From positions 12,057,033 to 12,121,032 of the forward strand of contig NC_135717.1 of the NCBI RefSeq assembly GCF_964656455.1: a stretch of 64,000 nucleotides of DNA. Direction: 5' to 3'. Shown piece after piece: positions 8,996-19,025 of the stretch (position 1 is its first letter; the number at the start of each line of letters is the position of its first letter). Origin of the DNA: Halichoerus grypus. Lineage: Eukaryota > Chordata > Mammalia > Carnivora > Phocidae. The position numbers were made by a program, and so were the translations under genes. The notes under the pieces were generated by a model. That model did not search any database. It saw only the letters and a list, made by a program, of their open reading frames with translations, and had not been told where the DNA came from.

Positions 8996-9890
8996 CAAAT
9001 CCCATGCTGCCACCCGAAGCACGTACATTTTTTCAACTTTCCTAGTCTCTCATTTCATTCATGATGGCATCGCTGACAGATTTTAACAGTTCAGTAGTTA
9101 ACCCTTGTGCCATAAATTTCTATTTGTCACACCCAAAACTCGGTATTTTAGAAGGCTACCCTTCTGGTTTTTAAATGGAAATTGATGACACCGTGCACCA
9201 GGGTACAGGGGCGGCAAACCCTCTCCTGAATTTCTCCATCTACCTCGAGGCAAAAATAGAAATGTCTGAAGCACCCAGGGCTGCGGGCCCTCCCCACTCC
9301 AACATGGCGCCAAGACACACTGTCCTCGCTTCACCAGGCCCGGGCACTCCCCACACTGAGAAGGTCACAGGCTTGCTTTGGCAGCCAAGATGGACAAAGA
9401 AAGGAGTGCAGCTGGAGATACACATTTGTGGAGAGCGCTCTCCCCTCGTGGCTCCAGGTGGCCCGATGTCTCTGAGCATCCAGAAAAGAACACAAACAAA
9501 TAGATTTTTATGAGGTCTGTAACCCAATTGACAAAGGCAAGCTCTCTCAGCCTGGAAATGTCCCTGCTCTGAACCAGTTGCCTTGCCAACAAGCCACATG
9601 TTTCCACTCTGCAGAATCCAATTTCTGAGCAATGTGACAGTGACAGGTCCAGAGACATGATACACAGTTCCAAGGTGCCTTTGAACACCTGCTGAATAGC
9701 TAAGAACAATGTAGGTCCCTGGAAGTACTTAGCAACATGGGACGAAGGCTGGGCAAATGCAATGCGGGTCATGGCCGGTTTGTGCAGCAACCCCACCTAC
9801 CCCCACCCTCCCTGCTTCATTCCAACACCTTGCAAATTACAGATAAACCAAGGCTAAGCCAATTCTTTATCACCATCGTTATAATCATTG
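8996..9890. other. Unique sequence, possible conserved block
   Basis: Repeat-free. Open frames of 112-143 codons overlap on both strands with no domain or codon pattern I can support, so I do not call a gene. The part at 9480-9720 is discussed as a possible conserved non-coding element. Confidence 0.4.
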
Positions 9891-9894
9891 CAGA

Positions 9895-10095
9895 CACTTG
9901 CATAGGCTTCACTCTTTAAATATATTAAGTTGTTTAATCTACATGACAACCCTACGAGGGAGGTTATTATTAGTATCCCATTTCTAATGAGGGAGTAGAG
10001 GCAGGCATAAAAAGGGTAAGTAATGTACCCTAACTCACAGAGCTGGGATTTGAACCTAGTCAGTCTTCCTCCAGAGTCCACCCCTCTTAAAGACT
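9895..10095 (-). repeat. MIR SINE
   Basis: Antisense MIR: catgacaaccctacgaggga ggttattatta, cccatttctaatgag and cagagctgggatttgaacct. Confidence 0.87.
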
Positions 10096-10134
10096 CTGTT
10101 AAACTAGCATTCTCTAGCATTCCTTAAATGGTAA

Positions 10135-10660
10135 AGCAGATAGATTGTCCTGGTTATCACTGCTGTGTAACAAAGCACCCCAAGACTTCAGAAAGTAAAG
10201 CGCCCATTGTATTATTCTCAAGGACAGTGTGGGTCAGGAATTTGGACAGGACGCAGTGGGGACAGCCTGTCTGTCCACGAGGCCTATCTGGGGCATCAGC
10301 TAAAAAGATTCAAAGCTGATAGTGCCTCAAAGCTGAGGATCATCAGTACCATCCGAAGGCAGCGTCCCATGTCTGGCAGTTGACGCTAGAGATCCCCTGT
10401 CGCCTCAGATGGCTGTCTCCGCTGGAACACCCATGCGTGGCCTCTCCGTGTGGTCTGGGCTTCCTCTCAGCATGGTAGCTGGGTTCCAGAACAAGTATCC
10501 CCAAAGACGGAAAGGAGATCTGTCAGTTTCTTAAGACCAAGACCCAGAAGGTGGCACAGGATCACTTCCACCCATACTCTCCCAGGCAGGAAGTCACAGA
10601 GTCCAGATTCAGTGGGAGGGAACACAGACTCTACCTCTCAAAGAAGTTTGGGGTCATTTA
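10135..10660. repeat. Old dispersed repeat, family not assigned
   Basis: Starts like many mammalian ancient LTR or transposon remnants: ttatcactgctgtgtaacaa agcaccccaagact, then gtgggtcaggaatttgga. Later atggtagctgggttccagaa and ggaagtcacagagtcc fit the same class. I recognise it as repetitive but cannot name the family or strand with confidence. Confidence 0.5.
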
Positions 10661-10664
10661 TCTA

Positions 10665-10825
10665 AACCACCAATGAGATCATTTAGTCCAAGCCCTTCAA
10701 GTTCTAGCCGGACAACTGAAGCTAAGAAGAGTTAAGTGATTCGTCCAAGATCACATAACTTGGAAGTGTTAGTGGCAGGACAGACCCCAGTGCCTTCAGA
10801 CCCTGTCACTCTATGCCACTACTTC
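10665..10825 (-). repeat. MIR SINE
   Basis: Antisense MIR: caactgaagctaagaagagt, taagtgattcgtccaagatc and agtggcaggacagaccccag. Confidence 0.75.
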
Positions 10826-10975
10826 TCACTTGGCTGTACCCTGGACCCACCTAGGGAACTTTTTAAAAATGCCAATGCCTCTGATATGTTTGGAGTACAG
10901 CCTGGGCATGGGGGGCGGTGTGTTAAAGCTCCCTAGGGACTGTCATATGCAACAGTGTGAGAACCATGCTCTATG
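10826..10975. repeat. hAT-Charlie MITE (MER5A-like)
   Basis: Ends are near-inverted: ctacttctcacttggctgta and cagtgtgagaaccatgc. Internal cacctagggaactttttaaa aatgcc and taaagctccctaggga are typical of MER5-type non-autonomous DNA transposons. Confidence 0.72.
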
Positions 10976-11899
10976 TCCCCCAAGATGGTGTCATGCAGAT
11001 GACACTGACCATTGTTTCATCATGGCTCAACGTCTGCAGGATCCTTGCCTGCTGTGGAGACAGTTCCACTAAGAACAGCTTTCTCACACCTTCACCTGGT
11101 TCACAGACTTCATCCTGAACCATCTGTCCTCCTCCTTCTTGATATCTATCCTTCTCATCTCCTCAGCTCCTACCCCTCCCCACCCCCTGCCACCAGAGGT
11201 GTCCCTCCAAAGCAACACTTCTCTTTGAACACTCAACTCCCCAACTATGAGTCAAGTCCACTCTTGGCCATCATTTCCAAGTCCAGGAATTCATTTCTGC
11301 CTTTGGGATCCCTCACAAGTGGAGGCCCAAGGGCAGGTTCTGCTCAATCCGCCTCGGCCCCTGGATGACCATTAACCCCAGTCAGAACATGCAACCTCCA
11401 GCTCCAAGTATGTCTTCCTTCCTCATTGGGCCACATAGCACTGGGGTGAAAGTGCAGTCTAAATCATGCTTTAAAATGTTGATTCTGTGAAACCATTAGA
11501 TAATTTGGTGGGGAACAAAATCTTTCCACTTGATTATTTCACGGAAATAATTGGTCACTTGCATCATATATCACACATTGTAAAAAACTGGCCAAAAGCA
11601 TTGGCCTAAATAAATATTTTCTGTGTTTCTCCTTAGATTTAGATTCTCATGAAGGCCAAATTAAAAAAAGAAATGTATAGGAGAAAGAGCCTTTCTGGTG
11701 TTGCTACTCTACTGGATTTTCTGACTTATATTGGTCAGAAAATCTCCATAGTTTTATCATGTGCACATACCTCCTGAGAATAATTTTATAAAATATATTT
11801 ATTCTTCACTTTGCACAAAGGGGAGTCTTTCCAAACTTCCTAGGCAATGTTTTTATAAACTGAACTCTATTATAAATGCTCCAAAGAACCCGTATTTAA
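10976..11899. other. Mostly unique sequence with a perfect hairpin
   Basis: No gene seen. Contains a CT-rich tract near 11120-11200, a 7-bp dyad at 11533-11551 and a perfect 11-bp hairpin at 11715-11744. Confidence 0.5.
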
Positions 11900-11985
11900 A
11901 GGAGTTCTTTCTCAAAGTTTATTACACTATTCCCTCTACTTTTGTGTATGTTTGAAATTTTCTACAATAAGATGAAAAAGGAAGG
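11900..11985 (+). repeat. L1M 3' terminus
   Basis: The phrase cactattccctctacttttg tgtatgtttgaaattttc followed by an A-rich end is the common 3' end of older L1M elements. Confidence 0.7.
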
Positions 11986-12104
11986 AAGGGGGAGAGAGAG
12001 AGAAGGAATGGTGAGTCTTAAGGGATTCTATGGTAGAGTAAAAGATCTTTAGGGAAGGTAATATAAGTAACACCCTCCCCTCAAAAACAAATCTGTGTCT
12101 ATTA

Positions 12105-12245
12105 TTTCTATGTATGTATGTATTTCTATGTGTGGACTATGAGTGTGTGTTTTCAAGTTGTATACATGTACATTTAAACATACATGAGACATGTATGTGA
12201 CATATATGTGAGCATATATGAAACATACATATCATATGTGTGTTT
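12105..12245. repeat. Imperfect TATG/CATA repeat
   Basis: Alternating tatgtatgtatg, catacatgagacatgtatgt and atacatatcatatgtgtg. A degraded tetranucleotide microsatellite with local dyad symmetry. Confidence 0.78.
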
Positions 12246-13165
12246 TATAAATTCTAATTTCTCTAGACTGGCACTCTAAAAATCTAAAACAATTCTTATA
12301 AAGCATTGGTCTCCTTCAGTCTTCACTTCTCTCTCCCTCTTTGGGTCTCATTGTTGGGCATGTAAGAGGTTCACATCCACCTTAGTTTATAAAAGTCCCA
12401 CTTGCTTTATATCTACATGTGTAGACTTCATGAGGTAGTCTCTCTCTGGGTAGACACAGCGACGTTCCATGCAGCCTGAGATCACTTCTTCCACCTGCCC
12501 TTTCTCTGCCTCAGTGACCCTGTGGACTCCTAGTCCCACTCCAGTCCATGACTCAGAGTTAACCAATTCTTCCTCAGCGCCCCATTCACTGAGGTAAATT
12601 CCGAAAGGCACTGCTTCTGGAAGTGCTTATGAGGCACACCACCGGCATGGATTCCACAGGATTGGAGAGACAAGAAGGGGAAACCTAAGCCTGAACACTG
12701 TCAGCCCCAGAAGTGGAAGCCTGCACAATAAATAAGGGGAAGGCGGTTCCATGGCAAGCCACTAAGATGCCCTGAAGAACCAAGATGGTGTCTCACACTT
12801 GCAGTTTTATTTTCATTTGCTTCTTCCTCTCTGATGCACATAGCCTGGTAGGCATGTAAAACCCAGTTGTCAAAATTTAACAGCAGGTGACATGATGCCC
12901 AACTCCTTGCCCAGATTCCCTTGACAGAATTCTTTCCATCAGGACAATGAACTAAAAGACCCAAGCACAAGGCTTAATCTTTCATATTTTCCTCAGAATA
13001 CACTTCAGTCAAAGAGAATCCAGGCCTCTTCAGCTCCTTGTAGGACCATCCGAGGCATAAACATTAAGGACAATTTCCCAAAGGAGAGAGCTGTATTATA
13101 TGAACCTGCCACAGTCTCAGGTTTTCTTACAAACACTTCCTTTCCACCAGAGAAATCATGACCAA
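12246..13165. other. No recognised feature
   Basis: Unique sequence. Short minus-strand frames (74 and 89 codons) carry no domain. Confidence 0.5.
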
Positions 13166-13199
13166 TGTCACCCACACCCACACACATACACACACACAT
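13166..13199 (+). repeat. CA-rich microsatellite
   Basis: Imperfect CA/CCCA repeat ending in cacacacaca. Confidence 0.85.
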
Positions 13200-13624
13200 T
13201 TTAAGTATTAAAAGAATAAAGGAATTTTTTCAAATCAGTCAACAAATGTCCATAGTATACTTTCTAGCAAAATCTTTGGGCAGAAAACGACATAACTGTT
13301 ATTGTTGCTTTTGTAAGCTATGGGATAGTCATTTTTATACATAAATATGCAACAGAATATAGTCCATGAAGGGACTGGCCTGGTTGAAAGCCAATGCTTC
13401 AGTTAATAAAAAATTATGAGACACCAACTGGAATGGTTTTCTTTAAAGTGAAACAAGCACAAAATGGAAATGGTGTAGAAATCCTCAGCCCTTTCTCTTC
13501 TAGCTCTTTATTTACTATTCACCCAAGAAAATGTCTTGAATTAATGCATCCTATCAGCCAATGATAGGCTGTATTTTCTCAAAATTTCCGTAATAATACC
13601 ACCTACCTCACATGTACCTCTCAG
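13200..13624. other. No recognised feature
   Basis: AT-rich unique sequence. A small dyad cctatc...gataggc with an internal CCAAT (13549-13568) is the only structure noted. Confidence 0.45.
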
Positions 13625-14255
13625 CCCTCTCCTATTGGGATGTGAAAGTCTGTGGTCCCTCCTCTCGAATCCGGGAGCATCCGTGACTCTGGAGGAAGGA
13701 ACGTTCTGTGACTTCCAAGGCTAGGCCAAAAAAACACCTGGCTCTATTGGGATGCTCACTCTTGAAACGGAGTCACCATCCCGTGGGGAAGCCCAGGCCA
13801 GGCGGGTGTCCCAGCCAACAGCAACACCACCACACAGACATACAGTGAGGAAGGCTTTGAGATTACTTCAGCCCCAGCTGTCGTCGACTGCAACCACATG
13901 AGAGATCCTGAACACGGATCCCTAGCTGAACCCAGCTAACCCCTAGCAGCATGAGAAATAATAATAAAATAATTATTGTCAGTTTGAGTCACTACATTTT
14001 TTTTTTAATTCTTACTTATTTATTTGACACAGAGAGAGAGAGAGAGACAGTGAGAGAGGGAACACAAGCAGAGGGAGTGGGAGAGGGAGAAGCAGGCTCC
14101 TGGCTGAGCAGGGAGCCCGATGCGGGGCTCGATCCCAGGACCCTGGGATCATGACCTGAGCCGAAGGCAGACGCTTAACGACTGAGCCACCCAGGTACCC
14201 CTTGAGTCACTACATTTTGAGATAGTTCATTGTGTAGCCAAAGGTAACTGGAACA
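13625..14255 (+). repeat. MLT1-type MaLR LTR, split by a SINE
   Basis: Forward LTR text: gatgtgaaagtctgtggtcc, gcaaccacatgagagatcct, then gagaaataataataaaataa ttattg, and the end gagtcactacattttgagat with taactggaaca. This matches the 3' half of MLT1-class LTRs (...gtgagataataaatg...ttaagccactaagtttt...). A CAN SINE splits it at 14001. Confidence 0.75.
14001..14201 (-). repeat. CAN SINE inside MLT1
   Basis: Young-looking reverse copy with gatcccaggaccctgggatc and cttaacgactgagccaccca. Perfect 17-bp target-site duplications ttgagtcactacatttt at 13984-14000 and 14202-14218. Confidence 0.98.
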
Positions 14256-14434
14256 TATCCAGTAAAACATCCACCGTACCCAACAGAATAGCACACATAC
14301 AATGACAGAAGAAGATATAAGAAGCAAAGTTAATTTCGGCAAGATCAGTTGTCCATCCAATGACATTCTTGAGATAAAACCTTCAGAGTAGCCACACATG
14401 CATCTTCTATTTTGATCTTGAACAGCTCTAACAA

Positions 14435-14680
14435 GCTGAATAAGTCAGAGTTTAGACTCCAGAGCCACGGTCCAGCTGTGTGACCATGGGCAAGTCACTC
14501 CAGTCCTCGGTTTTCGCATGTGTAAAATAGAGAGAGGATCTGTCTCAAATGGTTCCTGTCCGTGTCAGATGAGATGATGTGCCGAGCATGGTGCCTGTGG
14601 CCCAGAGGAAGTGTCCGATAGATGTGAGGTCCCAGGAGGGTGGTGCTGGATGATAGTGTTATTATCAATATTTCTCAAAA
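14435..14680 (+). repeat. MIR SINE
   Basis: Forward MIR: actccagagccacggtccag, ctgtgtgaccatgggcaagt cactcc, then gcatgtgtaaaatagagaga and gtgccgagcatggtgcctg. Confidence 0.88.
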
Positions 14681-14689
14681 TCGGCTTGT

Positions 14690-14855
14690 AAATATATTTC
14701 ACATCATGTATCTTATTATAGTGAAGCAGAGGTAGGCCTTATTAATTCATAATTAAATCAACCAGTTCAGGAAAGACACTTGACTTGCCCCAGATCACAC
14801 AGCCTTGGAGTGGAAGGAATGGAAATCAAGCAGGTATTTAAGCCCTGGCCTGTCT
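14690..14855 (-). repeat. MIR SINE
   Basis: Antisense MIR: tcacatcatgtatcttatta, gaagcagaggtaggcctt and acttgccccagatcacacag. Confidence 0.75.
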
Positions 14856-14884
14856 CCTCCTTCACTTCTCCCTTTATCACAGCA

Positions 14885-15245
14885 ACTTCTACCAAGTGGG
14901 TTTTCCAGCCTGTGATGAAGCACTTCCAATGATGGGGAACCCACCACCCATTGAGGCAGCCCTAACAGGCTATTTTCCATCGCCTCAGTCTGTAGCCTGT
15001 TTATCCTTCTACTGAGCTGGAATCCGTCTCCATGTAATGCCCATGTGTTGGTCTATCTCTGCCCTGCAGGGCCACCAGAAAATAAATCTGCTCTCTTTCA
15101 CGTAACAGCCCTTGAATTTTTAAAGACCCAATCATGGAACCCCCCCACCAAGTCCTCTTTCCTCCCAGACCCAACATCCCCAGGTTCCTTAGCCATTCAT
15201 CCTCCAGCACATGATTCTGAATCCCCTTTCCCACCGGGGCTTCTT
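14885..15245 (-). repeat. CR1/L3 LINE fragment
   Basis: Text such as gatggggaacccaccaccca ttgaggcagccct, tctgccctgcagggccacca and gtaacagcccttgaattttt aaagac is the antisense of the CR1-like L3 3' region. It is one of the oldest elements in the window. Confidence 0.72.
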
Positions 15246-15639
15246 TTTCTACCTCAGGCTTGACAAGAGGCATATACTATTGATGACCGGAGAAGCTTTC
15301 ATCCTGCCCCCGGAGGCTTGTAATACATTTATGCTTTCTCAGGATGACACATACTCCAGGAGTACTAAGAATTGCTGTCAATCTCTCTGGCATCGCGAAG
15401 GACTCTGGCATTTCACCATATAATCATTTTCTTCTCCCAAGGGGCTGTCTGCTTGAGGAAACTGTCATATTCTCCAGCCAAGGGGAGCCAAAGTGTTCTG
15501 CCAGGGGGTTCCTTCCAAACACTCTTCTGAGGCTTGTGGTAAAGGAGCTGAAATAACCTGCAGGCATAGATACTGGCCTCGTCCCAGCTCCCCCAGACTG
15601 GACCAGCCTTAAGGAAGAGGGAGGCGTTTTTGTCAGGAT
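15246..15639. other. No recognised feature
   Basis: Unique or too diverged to assign. Overlapping 70-codon frames are uninformative. Confidence 0.45.
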
Positions 15640-16400
15640 AGGATAGGTTATGCTGTGGTAACGAAGAGCCCTAAAAATCTCTGTGGCTTAGCAATAAAAA
15701 TTTACAGCTTATTCATGCAAATTTCACTGTGGATCTGGCAATTCCCCAGAGCAGTTTCCTTTCCAGAGGTGACTCAGGGATGCAGGGGACTTGCCTCTTA
15801 CAGCTACATCAGGAAGACCTGGTTTCCAAGGTACTGTGGCAAGGGAGGAGCCGGCTCTTGTTTCATCCTAGAAGCATCATAGATAACTTCTGCTTATAGG
15901 TCATTGGCCAGAGCCAGTCACATGGCCCCACCTAACTTCTGCTTATACGTCATTGGCCAGAGCCAGTCACATGGCCCCACCTAACTTCTGCTTATAGGTC
16001 ATTGGCCAGAGCCAGTCACATGGCCCCACCTAACTTCCGCTTATAGGTCATTGGCCAGAGCCAGTCACATGGCCCCACCTAACTTCCGCTTATAGGTCAT
16101 TGGCCAGAACCAGTCACGTGGCCCCACCTAACTTCCGCTTATAGGTCATTGGCCAGAACCAGTCACGTGGCCCCACCTAACTTCCACTTATAGGTCATTG
16201 GCCAGAACCAGTCACGTGGCCCCACCTAACTTCCACTTATAGGTCATTGGCCAGAGCCAGTCACATGGCCCCACCTAACTTCCGCTTATAGGTCATTGGC
16301 CAGAACCAGTCACATGGCCCCACCTAACAGCAAGGGAACTGGGAAATGTGGGTGAGCATGTGGATATTTAAGGAGTAGTAACTATTCTGCCACACAATCT
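15640..16400. repeat. Old dispersed repeat that hosts the 49-bp array
   Basis: Left arm: ggttatgctgtggtaacgaa, tctctgtggcttagcaataa; right arm: cagcaagggaactgggaaatgtgg. Common mammalian old repeats have 'ttatgctgtggtaacaaa...attggccagaa..agtcacatggcccc...gcaagggaggctgggaaatg' in this order. The family name is uncertain. The array at 15885-16328 is an amplification of its internal segment. Confidence 0.6.
15885..16328 (+). repeat. 49-bp tandem array (minisatellite), nine units
   Basis: The anchor cattggccaga occurs at 15902, 15951, 16000, 16049, 16098, 16147, 16196, 16245 and 16294, exactly 49 bp apart each time. Units differ by substitutions only: gagcc/gaacc, cacatgg/cacgtgg and cttctgc/cttccgc/cttccac. 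Units 5, 6 and 7 share gaacc plus cacgtg. There are no spacers, so this is a minisatellite and not a CRISPR. Each unit holds an inverted CCAAT (attgg) and an E-box-type CANNTG. Confidence 0.98.
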
Positions 16401-16629
16401 TGTGGCCCTTTGACCCTAAAACACTTCTTCCCACCTCCCGTAGGTGAATGGCTGCCCTACCATGCTTCCCGCATCCCCCCCGATGATTCACAGGTTCCTC
16501 AGCAGCCATGGTGTTTGAGGTTGCTGTCACCATGAGCCCCTGCATGATGATCTTAATCAGCAGCGGCAGACATCTCCCTCCCATCGCTCTCGCTGCCACT
16601 GACTTCATTGAGACCCAAATCATTTTTCT

Positions 16630-17145
16630 GAATCTATCATCATAGCCTTAACTTGCTTCTGCTCCCCTCTCTGCCATACCACTGTCCATTATCTTTTAAA
16701 AATTCAAACCAGAGTATACCCTTATCTGTTTCAAATCCTACCATAGCTACACTGCCAACAGGATAGATCCAATTTCCTTAGAATCGCATGAAAAACCTTT
16801 TAGAGTGTGGTCCCAGAGACCTTTCCAGCCTCATCCCCAATGCCCCACTCCTGTGTTCCTGTGCTGAAGCCACCCCAGACTCCCACCCACTCCTCGAGAT
16901 GCTGTGAGTGCTCCTTCCAACCTGCATCAGTTGTAGAAACTCCAGGACAGCTTCTCCTGTTCTCTTCAACAAGCTAGCTATCCTCTGCTCTGGGTTCCAG
17001 ATACCCCATTAATGTGCCTCAGTTGTATTTCTCTGCTGGTGTGTCCATCTCTTCCGCTGTGGATTTCCCGTTGGCAGTGGCCATGCCCCATCTCTGTATC
17101 TTCAGTGGATAGAATAATTTCTGGCCCAGGGTACATATCAAAAAG
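16630..17145 (+). repeat. L2 LINE 3' region
   Basis: Forward L2 text, diverged: accagagtatacccttatct, ctacactgccaacaggatag, agagacctttccagcctcat and near the end cagtggatagaataatttct ggcccaggg. Limits approximate. Confidence 0.6.
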
Positions 17146-18225
17146 TGTGGAATAGACCCATGTTACAAATTACCCCCATTCCATCTTACACTGCTGAGAA
17201 AGACGAAAATTCTTCATACACTGCTATGTTTTTATTCCAAAATAGTAAGACAAATAGGATATGGATAAAATAATAACAATGTAGCCTGGCCTAGGGGTTT
17301 GAAGGACACATTAAACCCCCTAGAATTTTCCTAGCATCCCAAAGAGCAGAAGCTCCAGGGGTACCACTTTGACTTTCTGGATCGTTTCTAAAGTGGCCCC
17401 TCTACCTCGTTTAGAAAATCCTGTGAGGATGGACTGAAAATATATAGCTGTTTGATTAACCCAGTATGGAGCTATTTCAGTGCATTTCCCCTCTTGAACA
17501 GAGAGATTGCATGCTCCGAAATAAAAGGAAAGCCCTGCTTATTCAGAGGAGGAGCAGGGAGAGACTTAAAAACTCTCCAGAAAGCCTTCAGCACTGTAAC
17601 TAAATGTTAATGTTTAAAGATATACCAGTATTTCAGGAAGCCATTGGTGGTGCCACACTAAAGCTCATTCTAGTTTTAAAGAGAAATATTTGACTTGGAG
17701 GAACAGACCCCATGCTGGCTCCAAGATAAACTTTCCTAGCTGTCTCAGGCCAATTTTTATGCTAAGAGCAGCTCCATTGGAGTAAAAGTTCGTTTTTGAG
17801 AGCCAAGTGGTGAATTATGATACAGGCTGAGCTGAGCAGTTGGTCTTGTGCTGATGAAGGCAGGAGACTGAACAGGATACACAGGAGTGGAGGCAGGGGG
17901 TGTGGGGAGGGGTGGAGCCAGGGACGTCCGAGGGGGATTATCACAGAAGGTCAGACTAATTAAATCGAGAGAAGTCACCAGAGAGCCAGGGCACCCCACA
18001 CACCATATTCAACTACTCTGACACATGCAGGGGTAGATAAGAAAGAAAGGGTTGAATTGCCACTTTCATCTGCCTAGAAGGACAACAGTCAACCAAATAT
18101 GACTTTTTAATATTGGTTTAAGTCCAGGTGGGGAGGGAAGGATTGAAACTGCTGCCGATTCCTAATTATGCAGTTGAATCAGAGACGGGTAGAGTAACGA
18201 GAGGGGAAGTCCAACTGTCTCTCTG
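17146..18225. other. No recognised feature
   Basis: Unique sequence without assignable repeats. A purine-rich patch lies near 17870-17930. The 80-codon minus-strand frame at 17757-17999 is low-complexity proline/serine rich and not supported as a gene. Confidence 0.5.
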
Positions 18226-18229
18226 GCTA

Positions 18230-18394
18230 GTGATTTAACATGCAGCTATTGCGTACCTGCTACATGCGGGCGTAACACTGGGTGCGAGGGATAAAACAAA
18301 TGAGAAATGTTCTTTGCCCTCAAAGAGCTCACAGTTGATAAACATTTATGTAACAATATGATACAGAGGGATTGATGCTCTAATAGAGTTATGT
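18230..18394 (-). repeat. L2 LINE 3' end, split by SINE
   Basis: Antisense L2 3' end: agctattgcgtacctgctac, taacactgggtgcgagggat and cctcaaagagctcacagttg correspond to 'attgagcacctactatgtgc...ccctcatggagcttacattct'. Continues at 18589. Confidence 0.85.
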
Positions 18395-18409
18395 AAAGAT
18401 TGCAAGGAG

Positions 18410-18588
18410 GAGCGCCTGGGTGGCTCAGTCAGTTGGGCATCTGACTTCAGCTCAGGTCATGATCTCGGGGTCCTGGGATTGAGTCCCGCATTGGGCTCCC
18501 TGCTCAGCAGGGAGTCTGTTTCTCCCTCTGCCCCTACCCCTGCTCTCTCTCGATCTCTCAAATAAATAAAATATTTTTAAAAATAAAT
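18410..18588 (+). repeat. CAN SINE inside L2
   Basis: Head agcgcctgggtggctcagtc, tail aaataaataaaatattttta. Perfect target-site duplications aaagattgcaaggag at 18395-18409 and 18589-18603. Confidence 0.97.
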
Positions 18589-19025
18589 AAAGATTGCAAG
18601 GAGCACTTTAGGGAGAGTCTAACTGCCCAAGTGATGTCAGAGCTGACTCCATAAAGGAGGCAACACATAGTGAGCCCTTAGGAGTAAGTAAGGATTCTCC
18701 AGTTGGTGGGTGGAAGAAAAGCAAGGGAGACAAAGACCATTGCACATACTGAGGTCAGGAGGCTTAAAATCATGATCTTTGGAGTGGTTTGGAAGTGTAG
18801 AGTGGGTGGGTCATGGAATCCACGGCAAGGAATGCTGGTGGTGGGATTAATAAGGCAGTTGGGCATCAGACCCTCAAGGACTTTGAATGCCACGCAAAAG
18901 CATTTAGAATTCATCTGGTAGGCAATCGGGAGCCACTGAAGATTTGTAAAGGTGACGTGATCCCAGGTATGTTTGAGAAAGACCACTTGGCCACCGATCG
19001 AGGATGGAAAGTCATCTAGGGAAAG
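18589..19025 (-). repeat. L2 LINE, second half
   Basis: Antisense L2: ctcaaggactttgaatgcca, ggcaatcgggagccactgaa, gtgacgtgatcccaggtatg and agaaagaccacttggccacc. These match 'aagccattggagg..tttaagcag...gacatgatc...aaagatcactctggct'. Confidence 0.85.

Noticed and set aside
9240..9796. Two overlapping minus-strand frames of 141 and 143 residues with plausible composition
   Set aside because: They overlap in different phases, neither shows a domain or signal peptide, and no splice context could be argued. The region is more likely conserved non-coding.
15885..16328. Regular repeats that might suggest a CRISPR array
   Set aside because: The 49-bp units are contiguous with no unique spacers, and the context is a mammalian genome. 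It is a minisatellite.
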